Part shown: piece after piece, positions 41,501 to 54,735 of the stretch | Numbering within the stretch: position 1 is the stretch's first letter | Layout of the letters: the number at the start of each line of letters is the position of its first letter | Assembly (NCBI RefSeq): GCF_963576615.1 | Contig: NC_088717.1 | Coordinates: 53,912,526-53,976,525 of the forward strand | Direction of reading: 5' to 3' | Source: Watersipora subatra | Taxonomy: Eukaryota > Bryozoa > Gymnolaemata > Cheilostomatida > Watersiporidae | DNA: 64,000 nucleotides | Made by a program: the position numbers and the translations under genes | The notes under the pieces: generated by a model | Database searches by the model: none | What the model saw: the letters and a program-made list of their open reading frames with translations, nothing else | What the model was told of the DNA's origin: nothing

Positions 41501-44500
41501 ATATTATATAATGTATATATTATATATAATATATTATATATATTATATAATATATTATATATATTATGCAATATATTATATACATTAAAAAGAATTATAA
41601 TAACATACTATATGCAATATATAAATATATATAATATATTATATGTAATATGTATATTTATCTAAATAAATAATATATTTATATTAATGAATATATATAT
41701 TTATTTAGCGCTGGTATGTAAGAACAGCTGTAGTTTCAGTCGCTGAGGAACCGTGGTTGCAATAATACCTGTATAAAAATGTGGCTTACCCAAATGGCGG
41801 CAACAATCAACACAAGTCAGTAGCAAAAAAGCACTATTGGGATCGGCTAAGATCTTGAAATGAGTGCTCAAACTCCCAAGTGTCTGGTAAGAGACCTGGT
41901 TTGAGTTCGAGTAAGGTAGTGGAAGCTTAACTAGGGTGAGGAAACCAATTTTAATATACCGTAAAACCCCTATTGAACGCTGAGGCGCTCTATTTTTTAA
42001 CCTCTCTTCCATAGTGGCGGTCAATTGGAAGCGACGTTCAAATAGAGGCTGGTAGTCTATTTTTCAACTAGCTCGTCAGGATTTTTGGAAGATAAATTTA
42101 ACTCTTTGACGGGCGAAGCGAAGGTCACCCATATTTTGCCACTTTTTCGGTAGACCGATATTAAACATTTTGAACGCAATAAATATGCTAACTTACCTCT
42201 AACTTGCCAAAGATCTCTTAATAATTGTGCATCAAAAACCGAGAAATGTTGATATCAGTTGATATCTATTGCTCGCAATTTACCTTCGATAATATTATAG
42301 TCTGTGCCCTTTGCAATTTGTTGGCATTTTCAGAATTTATTTCGTTCTAAATTTGAAGACATACTTTTTATTTTAAATATATGTTTAACATTGTTGAATA
42401 AAAGCTCATTGCACTCACTGATATGTTTGCTACAGTTTGCAGCCAAAACTAGCTTTTATGTGCAATAGAAGTGAAGTTATGAGCATCGATTTATTGTGAG
42501 CCGTGTTAAGATAGCGGCAAGGATGCTATTAAATAACATGCTATAAATCTGTATATTTATAAGTTATACAATAATAATCTATCAAATGATATAAATATAT
42601 ATTCATAAACAAGTGACATAAATGAAACATACTTATTTTACATGCAGAAACAAAAATTAACCTTTTGAAAACAGAAATATTTTCATCGTTTGCTCGGATA
42701 ACTGCGTTCAGATTGTTGCTTTCGATGGAACAAACATCTTCTAGTTGTCCAACCCCTTCCACAATATCTTCTGGCTTCAGCTTTTCTTCTGCACTGCTGA
42801 ACTAGACGATATTAGCGTCCAAACAATTTTTTAGGCGAGCAAAACTTTCACACGCTGCATTTAGCACTAATGCAACACGTAGAAGTTTTTCCCACAATAA
42901 ACGTAGCCTTCGGTCCAAAAAACCTGCGAACCTGTTTTTATATGCATGTCCTTTAAAGTATTAGGACCACGTTAAACAAAAAACTACTATTAGCCTGAGG
43001 CTGTTAGTAGTTATTTCTATGGCGTTGCTTTTAAAGTTCCATCTACCATCATAAATTTAAACCGTTTTTTATAATGTTACTTCAAAGTATTAGGACTGCA
43101 TTAAACAAGGAACAACTATCAGCTTGAGACAATAGTTATTTCTATAGCGTTGCTGTGAAAGTTTTTCTAGCATCGTAAATTTAAGCTGATTTTTTATATA
43201 AATGTAGGCTACTTCGAAGTAGAAAAACTGTGTTAAACAGCGAGCTAGTACTAGCCTGAGACAGTTATTGATTATTGGTACGGTGTTGCTTTCAACGTTT
43301 TAATAAAAAAAATGAAAAGCTCTGGAATTGGACAACGAAAGAATTAACTGATATTGATATAAACAATTAATTATTAATATGATTATGTGGACACTTCTAC
43401 TGATCAGTTGATATTATAAGCTCGTAAAGATCAAATAACGTCAAAGTGGCGGTCAAATGGAGGTGGCGTTCACTTGGAGAGTGGGGTCTATTTTTCAACC
43501 CTTCTCTCAGGGTGGCGGTCAATTGGAGGTGGCGTTCAATTAGAGGTGGCGATCAATTAGAGGTTTTACGGTATTTACAATGTTTATACATACCAAAATA
43601 TAAATGTTGGCTAAAGAGAGCTTTATACTGAACTAAGAAATTCAGTAGAGTGAAATAACAATAATATGGCTAAGAGAAGACATGCTTAGTTAAAAGTCGC
43701 TATAAATCTGCGTTTTTCTCTCTTACCGACATTATACGTATATATAAGTATGTATTTATATTATATATATAATATTGTATATATATGTATTATATATATA
43801 ATATATATACATATATATTATATATACATGTAAGTAGTATATATATAGTATATATTATATATATTACATATATATATCATATATAATATATATAATATAT
43901 ACAGTAATCTATACATATAAATTTGAGCGTTTGTCATTTGTTGACCTGTCGTCTGTATGTCCAGTTATAACGATAAAGTTTTAGGAATGAAAAACCACTT
44001 CCCATTGGGATTGAACTCATAAACCTTGCTTTTGCAGACAAGCGTGCTATCCACTACACTACATGGCCTATTTGCTATACTATGGAATAGTTGTGCACAT
44101 ACTACACCTGCCAATTTTTAATGACCGTTGATTAAAATACGCAAGATTCCTGCTTTGGTTAGCAAGCTTGAACTACTAAAAGAAAATTATGTGCTCACAC
44201 TTCCCCAAAAGACAAAATATATATACATACTAGCTGTGCTACCCAGCATTGCCCGGGTATTAAAAACCAGCGTATAAACAATGAGAGGTAATGAGAGTTG
44301 CCTGCTGGTCACTATTAGCCTGGCACATTGCCAATGAATAATTTGACTAAGCTTACTAATCAGAGCTACCTATTCTCATGACTTTGCATCATGACGAAGA
44401 GCTGCAGCGTATTTGCTCCCTTATAACGACATACATGTATACCGCCCAATGAATTCATCAAGCTTATGTGACAGAGTTGATAAGGCGTCGGACCGGCGAA

Positions 44501-45104
44501 TCGGAGGGTCCGAGATCAAATATTCTGCAATACATATTCTTTATTCCAAGATTTTAATAGCTATAGCTGAAACTACACACATACCCACATACCTACACAT
44601 AAACTTTGAGAAATAAATAGATAGCATAAACTTAGTTTATAGCATGCGCAGAAATAAACCAACAACTTTATTTAAAGTAGATAGTAAATAAATGTGGATT
44701 TTTTCCGCAAAAACGTTTTTATTATCCATACAATACCAGGCATTCACCTAGTTTATTTATATATATATAACATATATTATAGATAATATATAAATAATCA
44801 TATACAGATAATAGTTGAGACTTCACTGATATAGTGCTCAAAATTGTTCACCGAGTCTGTATAAATACAAAGATGGAAACTTTTTTAGCAATAGTTTATC
44901 AGTTAAAGTTTCATGATGCAAAAGGATGTTAAGTTTACACCAATCGTCAGATAAAAAATTGCAGGACACAAACACTGAACCAAGAATACACTAAGAACAC
45001 CAAAATGAAGAGTTACCTGTATAAATACAAAGATGGAACATTTTTTAGCAATAGTTTATGACTAAAACTTTTAGTCATAAAATTTTTCCATCTTTGTATT
45101 TAAA

Positions 45105-45174
<70 letters not shown>

Positions 45175-48100
45175 TATATATATATATATATATATAGATA
45201 TATAGATATAACCAATTCATTTAACAACAGTACTCAGTAGTTGCAGTATCTTATTCAGAAAGCTGCCGCCTCTTGTTTTATATTAACCATAGAGTCAGCA
45301 GTGCGTATGGTGCTATATGTGGCGCAGCATGCAGCCACAGTTGCGCTTACCCTTAGCAAATTCATGTTCATTTCTGTGCTTCACCCGAACATGGCCAAGT
45401 CGCCACTCTTTGAGGTAAAAGGTAGCAATAAAAACAACCACAACAGCAGCATCAGCAACAAACCACAGCCACATTAGCGGGTTCTTAAACTGTAAATAGA
45501 AAGTGAGAACGAGTGGAGTTTCCTATAGAGACATGGTGTAGAACCAAATTGGTTATAATCTGATTCTATTTTTGGAAAAGAAGAACAAAACTGATAGAAA
45601 ACTGATAATAGACTCGCTATACTAGTCAATGTTCTATCAAAGATACTTTAATAGAGTTACTCCGACAGCAGACCAGCTTGTCCTATATATAATCAGCCTT
45701 AGAGCGAAAACTAAAATAAATAAGCCTGGCTTCTCTGTTATGTAGACTAAAGACAGATTTAACATGAAGGCTGAAGCAGTCTCTTCTATTGTTTACTTTT
45801 CTATTTCTATTATTATACATGTATATTGTTTATTTCTATTACTCAGTTTGTGTAAACTTTCTGGTCAGACACTAAAAAAGCAGTCCTTTCTCCAATATAT
45901 TTAATGTCGTTTTACGATTTTATTAGCGGTAAATGAGACCATCAGATGATCGTTTTATTGGGCCTATTAAAAAATAATTACTCCATTCGCTTTTTTTCCA
46001 AAATTGTATGTTTTTTACCAACTAACACATATTCTTTAGAAAACTTTTAGAAGCTTACACATTTTAACATGAAAAATGAGTCAATTTCTACATTTTTGAT
46101 ATCTGCAATCAGAATGAAAACTATAGAGAGAAGTGAATATAATAATGACAGCGCTGTCATAAATTATGAGACCACCCAATAATTCACTCCTTTGTTTGTC
46201 TTGGTACCCTCACTAAAGCCGTGTTAATGATAAACTTTCACAAAATTTTAGTAGATTTTGTAAGAAACTACTGATATTTTTCTATCAATTGCGAATATTG
46301 TTGATGTTTGAAGTAAGCTAACTGCGAGGATGTTTCAGATTAAAATCGTCAATCACTCAGAAGTCAAACACGCGCGAAATGACATCACTAGTTGTTATTG
46401 TTGCGATAGTTGATATCGGCTATTGCGTTTAATTTACATGGTTTCCGTCGCTATTCCTCCGATCTCTTTGCGGCTATAGATATCATAACTACACTTCCGC
46501 TTGATCTGATCATTTTAACCATGATCAAGTTTTGTCGATTTTAATCTCGAAACATTCTGGCAGTCAGACCACCTCAATCATCAGAAATAATCACAAATGA
46601 TAAAAAACACCAATTTCCTAAGAAGTGAGACATGCTAATCAAATCTACTAAAATTGTGTAAATCCATTTTTAGCACTATAAATACAGTGTTGTCAGATGT
46701 GATGAGACCATACAATAATTCATGCCATTGTTCATTTTGGCATTCCTGCTGTAGCCATGTTAGCCAATCTAATTACCACGTATCACACATCATTAAATGC
46801 AGAAATGTTTACTTGCAAAACAAAAGCAAAATAGAGCGATGGCCTTTCAGTCGATTTTATCGCGGAGGTGATGAAATTAGTGTTGGAAAAGCTAGCCGGC
46901 AGCAAGCCACGATATTGCCAAGCCATCATTGAAAACAGGAAGCCGACTTACCAAGCATTAATGCTAATATAGTCACTTTCCACACACCCAACGGCCCTTT
47001 TCAAAGCAACTAATTTTAGAAGATGTTCAAACTATTTTGCAGTAGTAGCACAAAATTAGTTAGTTGAGAACACAATAAGTGAATAACTAGGCTATCTTTG
47101 GATTTTTTTCAAAGTCAGTTGCATGCCTATTTTCATCAGACAAAAATACATGTAATTGTAATTGCTGCTTATTCAAAACTCACTTCATAATAATCATTAA
47201 AAAAGTCTGCGTCTAATGATACAAGGTTTGTGGTGGTTTCTAGAAAAATCAAGGCTGTAAATCATCGCTACCATCAAATGTTTCTAAAAATGTGGTGAGA
47301 TCATAGATATAGTAAACCCTAGATTGGGTAATAGCTATCATTACAATGGAGCACAAGTGAGGCACATAATTGGCTGTTTTTTCACGACGTTACGTCACAG
47401 TGATGTGCATCGCAGCATCAGAGTCTTCAATTGAGCAATGAGTTTAGTAGTGGAAGCACGCTTGTCATACTAGTTTTTAAGTCATAAACTTAACAATAAG
47501 ACCAAATTCTTAGTGAAATGTCATCAGGGGAGACTACAACACCCCAAGTATATCCTGAATTGCCCATCACAAGACAGAACTTGAACTCAAAACAAGAAGT
47601 TCTCAACAATATCATAAGCTACTGTATCTAGCGGAAAGCTGCTAGTGGAAAATAATAGGAAAACCTTCATCATTGGTTTTGAATCAGCAGCCAAATCTGT
47701 ACATGGCATTGCTCAATATCTTTTCAGCAACTACCCTTACATCAACTACTTCCTAACCTAAGGTGGCTATAACAATAACTCAGATGTGCAGTGCTTTAGA
47801 TCTGCACACCGAGCACTGCTAATAAAAGTAGAAATCACATCAAGTCCTAATGCTAACTGTATTGATCTGGATGTAATCGCAATATTAAAATCAGAATACA
47901 CTATGCCGCTTCAAAGCAGGAATCTAATTCAACCAACCTTAGACAAAAACTATCTCGTCCAGTTATTTTCAGTCATGTCTAATGGGTGTTTAATACAGTG
48001 GTCCATCTTAATTGCTTCTAAATCTCATTTGATTCATTAGTTTGTTATTAGTTTAATTTCTATTTGGTCAATCTTTGTATTATCAATGATATAAGAGCTT

Positions 48101-51100
48101 CTAAATCATTGGTATTATACATGTGTGTAAGATTCTTGCCTTTTTCATCCAAAGTCAGTTTTATATGTTATCAATAAAATATGCTGTCTCAAATGCACAA
48201 ACTGTGGAATAATTGTGCAGGTTTTAGTGTTAAGTCAATAGGAATTCATAGATCAGCTGATTCACTTTACACATCACCACGACGTTGTGTCATGCTATTT
48301 ATAGGCCTTACTTATTTTGAATATTCACATATCTAGGGTTTACTACATCTATGGATAAGATAGTCTCAACATCTCTGACAGCTGTAAGCAAATGGGCCTG
48401 GATAGTGGAGAAGCAGCCTAGAGCTATCTTTCACTCTTATTTATATAAATATGGAGAATAAAGTAAGATCAGATTCTTGGCCAGAATTTTATGCTGAGTT
48501 CAATGATATAGTTTCTACACCTATAACTGGTCACATTTAGAAGTTCTAGGACGATTTTATTTTGAGAGAGGACAACTCCTAAAATTTCGGAAAATTGGTA
48601 TTTTTTCGTTTGAAATTACTGCTACGAGTCAAGTTTTCACATTTAATAGTTAAAAAAGCATGGAGGATAAGGATTGTGTCTTCCATTGTTTGGAAAAATT
48701 GTGGGGAAACCTTGGTTAGAGTCGCAGCACAGCAGTGAAAAACTGCTCATGCAGGGGTACACACAGAAGTGAACCGAGTTGGATGATGAACTTAACATAG
48801 TAATTGCAGCAAACATTCTTGAACATGACTCACACACAAACCTTGTCTGTCACTATGCATGTCACAAAAAATACTGCAATAAGTTACTCTTGGAAAGAGC
48901 TGAGGCAAGACATACGAAGAGAAAATCAGCAGAGGATACTGTCAGCTCTGAAGAGGTGGGTACTGTGGTGTCAATCCATTTCACCACTGGGCACTGAATA
49001 GTGTTGCTCCTCATTGTTTTTATTGCCATTGTAATACACATAAATTATATATTTATCATTAATAAATCTCTATGTTCACATTGTTTTACAAGTTTAGTAC
49101 CCTAGGACACTTAAGTATTCGCGGCATCTAACTTTCGCGTTTTCGCGGAGTCATCATCACGCGAAAAATTCATGCGCGAAACTAAACTATCATAACGAAC
49201 TAGCGAAAATTCGAAATTAAATAGCTATGTTCTACACAGGCCTGTATTCACTGGTTGCAAGTTGGGGGGCTAATGTTAGACGACTAGTTATGAACGTCTG
49301 GGGTGTGGAGAAGGAGGGGGGGTGCTGTAAGCTCCCAACAGGTTTCTCTTATGTAGGGCCTCAGCCGGGCCTCTCACGTGAAGTTTTAAAAAATTTTATT
49401 GGCAAGTATTAACATTTTTCTATTTTTTGAGATTTGCTTTGTTTTAGCTGATGTGACTGACAAAACATTTTAAAATTAAAACAGGCAAAACTTGTATGCA
49501 GTTAAAAAGCTCAGAAAGAAGACATCTTTTTCTTTTAAGCGTTTTAACAAAGATCATTTTTGCCGATTTTATTTTAAGTTCATTAAGTAGGATATGGGCA
49601 AGCAGATGTTTGCTAAAACTTGATATTTTGCAAACCTTTATAAAAGTCGTTAACAAGAATATTTTGCCGCTGATGAAGATAATAATGACGCCTAAGAACT
49701 ACTAAAAGTTGATGTTTGTATCTATGGCTTCGAATAAAGTGATATTCTACAGCGATAAAAACCTTTCTATAGCCGTTGGACTATGAAATTCCTAAAAAGT
49801 TGGGGCGTCTTAGCCGGCCAGCTGTCCAAGGGAATACGGCCCTGTAGTTCATTGATATCCACAACAAAATCGTTATATTAGAAATGCAGATAATTTTGTG
49901 TGTGATTGAGCTCATTGGGAAATTTCTAGTAAATTCGTTAATACACCGAATGAGCAGCATGGCAAAGCAAATTAAGATAACAAGTTTTTTTGGAAAAGCC
50001 AAGACAAACGAAGAAGATGATGATATCAGTTTAGTCACCGAATTTGTAACTGATGAGGATGAAAGTCTGGTAGGTGAAGTCATACAATTAAATAATACTT
50101 ATTGTAGTGATGAATTTTACTGCCAACCAAAAACGATAACAACCCTCACCAGGTCCAACCATGTTATACAGTTCTGGTTGTGATGTTGGTTGTTATCTAT
50201 TTTCTTTTTTATGAGACATGTACTGTATTTAATATTTTTAAATTTGAAATATTGTGAACTCAAAACGTGCCATGGCCATCGCTTGCTATAAATACTTGAG
50301 ATATAATATCGGTACCATATCGGTCACGACGGAAAGGACCGAGACGTCATTGATAGTCCAAGAAACAAATGGCAGCAAGCGATCACGTTGAATTATCGAT
50401 TTCTGCCATACATTTATACCTGCGGGTTACAAATACAAACTAGTCGCAAATATAAAAACTTTTTTTACTAGAGGACCGGACCTGAGGAATCTAATTTGTT
50501 TGTTCCACTGTATTTATTTTCACATCACTATATTTTCGCACTCATCAGAGCTGCGAAATTAAGTTGCAGCGAAATTTTAGTCTGTGTGCTACTCACGAAA
50601 CTAAATACTAGCGAAATATAAGTGTCCTAGGGTAAGAGCAGAGCAATGTCATTTGTGCCCCATTTGTGTTAACTTATTTGAAAGTCTACATGGTGTTTGG
50701 TGACCAGGCCTGCCAACCCAAGAGTGGGACAATGCGTGAGATTTGGTTTTGGGGCAATTGATGTATCAATGATAGTATGTGTAAAATTGTGGAAATTGGG
50801 GCAAAAATCTCACGTATTTTCATTTTTTTTTTGGGGTGATTGCGTGAGTCTCACGCCCAATGCGTGAGAGTTGGCAGGTATGTTGGTGACTTCCGTCCAT
50901 GTTATAGTCATGCACTGTTACAATGACTGATTATTTGTGTCATGGGTTTATTCTAGACAACCACAAAAAAAACAAGGTCATTTGGCACTGTTAGAGGAAC
51001 TGGTCCTCTTTTACCTCAGTTGTACATCATATGTCAGAAGATAAATGGTTGAAGAAATCGGGAAAGAAAACTGTAAGAGATACGCTAGTCAAAGCACAAA

Positions 51101-54100
51101 CCTTGACAGCAGGTGATGCATCAAGTCTTGTTACTAATAAGCTGCATAATTATGATGACCTACTCAGCCCTCTATTACTTCCAAAGTAACCAAACAACAT
51201 AAATTTTTGGCATTCACTTTTTTATAGGATTGCTGATTGACTCCACCAGAAGACGGCCAGATGGACAAAAGGTATTGGATTTAATTGGTCAGGACCCTGA
51301 CTTGGTAGCTATGGAAGTGAGATATCACAAAGTATGTTTCAGAGAATTCACCCGCCAAGACACTAGGACAACACAGCCAGCCGTACAAAGGTAAGCCATT
51401 TTGTTTGTCTGCAATCAATCTAACTTGAACATATACTGTATATCTTATATTATCTTAGAATAGAGCTATCTAGCAATGGCACATTACCTTGCCAAATAGA
51501 CTGATTATTCTGGGCTTTTTGTGGTCATTGGTGAAAGTTTTTCATTGCTTTTTATATTGATGCTTTCAGAGAATCAGATCCATACAATGAAACGTACCGG
51601 AAATACTTTATGCCATTCTTGAGTAAGGAGTGGAGCAGTGCACAGATCAAACAGGATCTTGATGTATACATAGCATTTTCTTCCAAGTGCAACAAAATCA
51701 GTTTTCAAATTGATGGGAAAACCAGTAACAAAAATATAGTGAGTTTAGCATCAGATCATGAGGAAGCTGACACAAGAATGATAGCACATATAATGTCCAT
51801 CATGGAAGACAAAGGATCGTACTGTACGGTGATGATAGTGACAAGATACAGATGTGTTTACGATTTGTATATCTTTGGTACATGAGCTTCCATCAGATCA
51901 ATTGTACTACTTCTGTGGGAAGAAAGAACGAATGCGATGCATACACATTGGAAATGTATCAGGTATTCTAACACCGCCCTACTACCAGGCCCTTCTGGGT
52001 CTACATGCACTCAACGGTTGTGATAGTATCAGCGCATTTTATTCAAAGGGAAAGAAATCCTTTCTGAATTTGCTCAATCAGAACCCTGAGTTCATCAATG
52101 TATTAAGCTCTTTGGGCTTAGAGTTTGAGGTAGATGATGATACTCAGCACTCTATAGAGAAACTCATATGCAGACTTTATAATATTGACACAGCTGAAAA
52201 GGTCAATGAAGCAAGATGTTTGGTTTATTGCTCTCCCTCAAGGATTTCCCAAGCTAACCTTCCTCCAACCCAAGATGAATTGAGGCTGCATGTAATGAGA
52301 GCTGGTTACCAAGCAGCCATATGGCGTAGAGCTGTGCAGCCAACAATTGATCCACCCCTACCCACTAATCATGGCTGGACTTTGTATAATGGAAATCTCA
52401 AAATCACATGAATGACACAGACCCATCGCCTTCTGGTGTGATGAAAGAATGTTTTGTCGATGTAAGACAGGATGTTCATCCAAATAAATGGTTATATAAT
52501 CTTGTGTATATGTTAAACTCTATGCAACTTGGAAAGATATAAATATTAAATCTGAAATATGCTACAAATTCTGATCTTGATTGATGTATTGCAACCTCTT
52601 TGCCTTCCCAAAATGATAAACTGGCGAAATTTGAAATTATATCATTAAATTCATGTATTACATAATACATTATGAAAATGTTGTGGTCAGTTGAGAGAAT
52701 TGTCAATTACATCCTCGGAACAAGCTCCAAATTTTGGTCCAAAAACACATGGAATTGAGTGGTATTCACAATTATATTTAATACATACTTCAAGTTGTGC
52801 ATATAACTTACATAATAATATTATGTAATATAAATTCAAATCCATGCGTTTTTGAAATCTCATTATACATGTATGATATTTGAAATCAGCTACAAATTTG
52901 GATCTAGTTTGATGTATCACAGTCCCGCTCTGTACTGGTCGAACTTGTAAATTATGAAAATTATATTATTAATTTATTGTATCACGTAATACATTATAAT
53001 TATTTTGGTGGCTAGTTTAGAGGTGTAGAAACTAGATATTCAGAATCAGTATAAAATTCCGGTCTATAACATTATTTCAGCATATTGTCCATCCTAATAT
53101 AAAATAAATCACTTTTTTTGAGCACTTTATGGTAGGCTGCTGCTCCACTAAGAGAAATGACCATCTGTTTTCACGAGGCTCGTTTGTCTAGTTGAAATTC
53201 ATAATTAGACTGGAGATAGCAAAGACTTATGCTACGGTACTCATACACTCACTCTACAACATATGACTCACTTAGTTTTCTATCGACTTGTTATCATGAA
53301 AAAGAGCCAATCAAAATCATCCCTATCGACCTCCCCTTAGTGTCACTTTCTAGTTGCTATAGAGAAAGGACAACTTAAGGTTGTTACACCCCATGCTCCC
53401 ATCCAATCCTTTATAATCAAATATGAAATAATTGTTATAATGTACATCGACTGCTTGTACTCAATAACGCCGTGTTATTCTGAGTACCTTTTAAATACAG
53501 TTTGTAGATATTATTGATTATAATGCTGAGGGCTGGTTGGGAAGGTTATTGCCCTCTCGCAGTACTTCATGTGCCGTGCAATGAACTGCACTAGTTGTTC
53601 CATAGAAGTAATTTTGGATAAGCAGAAATATTTTCAATGTCTTATGCAAATCAAGTACAAGTGTTTAACAACTTGCCTAAAACATGTTATGTGAATAACA
53701 GTAATTCTATTCAATATATTTGGCCCAAAATATTGGTAGAACCAAGGTTTTTTATGACAAGTTGCACACGCAAGAACTTCTGGAGGCTGGTTCACGCTAT
53801 ATCGCTGTATTTCGTTGTTAATCACACTATACATGTACTTAGGTAATCATCTGTGACCACAATGTTCACACTATCACACAACTATCCGCGTTTACATCAA
53901 CAAAATGGTTGCGGGATATCGCTCTCATTTTACTATATGATCGTTTAAACGATGAAATACTAGGCTCACAGCAACTGTCACAAAAGAACATATGGATCGA
54001 GCAAGCAATTAGCAACGGCCAATCACCATCACTGAAGTGGCATTCATTGCATGGGTTGACGCAGGTGCGCAGTATCGGAAAAGTTGGACAACTGCAATCT

Positions 54101-54671
54101 TTATTCGCGTTGCTTTGACAATGCCATTGGTTTACAGTGTCTATAGCCGACAAATAACTGCTGAGAAAATAGCTTCAACATATAGCGTCATTGTGTGAAC
54201 CAACCTTATCGAAAGGAAGCTTTTAAAATGGCCGCTCAGATCAGCACAAGTAATATAACTTGGTCTTGTGGCTGCTTTCTTTTTTAGCACTTACTCTTGT
54301 GTTGTGTAAGGAATACAACATAATATGGACAGTTATGATCAGCATCTAAACACCCTCAATGCTGAGGGGCCAACTGTATTATTAGATATTCGCTGTCTAA
54401 AATACTTATAGATCGTTTCTCCAATCGACCTGCCCATTCATAACATTCCTACTTCTCCTAAGAATCACTACACCTTATACCAGACACCAACACCTTGCCA
54501 ATTTAGATTATAGAACAGCGTTATGCAAAAAGAGCTTTTTCTTCCAATACGCATAATTTTAATTTACTATTCTCTATAATATTTTTATTTTTGTCTCATG
54601 GTCTAATTTTTTTAAACAGCATTGATTGGTGATAATAAAATTCATATTTTATCTATCTAACTATCTACTTG

Positions 54672-54735
<64 letters not shown>

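Larger units (their letters stand above)
49100..50632 (+). mobile_element. pogo/Tigger-like element, gutted, with nested insertion
   Basis: TIRs CCCTAGGACACTTA at both ends, with TA outside (49098-49099 and 50633-50634). Internal GCGAAA-rich ends resemble pogo-type subtermini. The interior holds a nested element (49237-49844) and a short frame with a PCNA-interaction-like motif (49884-50183). TA duplication fits the Tc1/mariner-pogo group; assignment to pogo is inference. Confidence 0.6.
48661..52411 (+). pseudogene. Degenerate copy of a multi-copy uncharacterised invertebrate protein family
   Basis: Coding traces on the plus strand inside TMEM26-like intron 1: an N-terminal part (48661-48997, with [16 protein letters not shown], several stops), a middle part (about 51000-51400, with [20 protein letters not shown] and CFREFTRQ) and a C-terminal part (51571-52411). 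The last part has [17 protein letters not shown], then [14 protein letters not shown] in another frame, then [17 protein letters not shown] and [14 protein letters not shown]. From general knowledge this motif order belongs to a family found in many copies in molluscs, echinoderms and cnidarians, with no assigned function; the E-A-D-T and D-T-D-V acidic motifs recall PIN/FEN-like nucleases (inference). A frameshift near 51842, internal stops and two transposon insertions show the copy is dead. Confidence 0.65.

Noticed and set aside
45241..45477. Plus-strand hydrophobic frame of 78 codons with plausible splice sites
   Set aside because: The minus strand of the same stretch (45489-45351) joins in phase to exons on both sides and matches the membrane-protein layout, so the plus frame is its antisense shadow.
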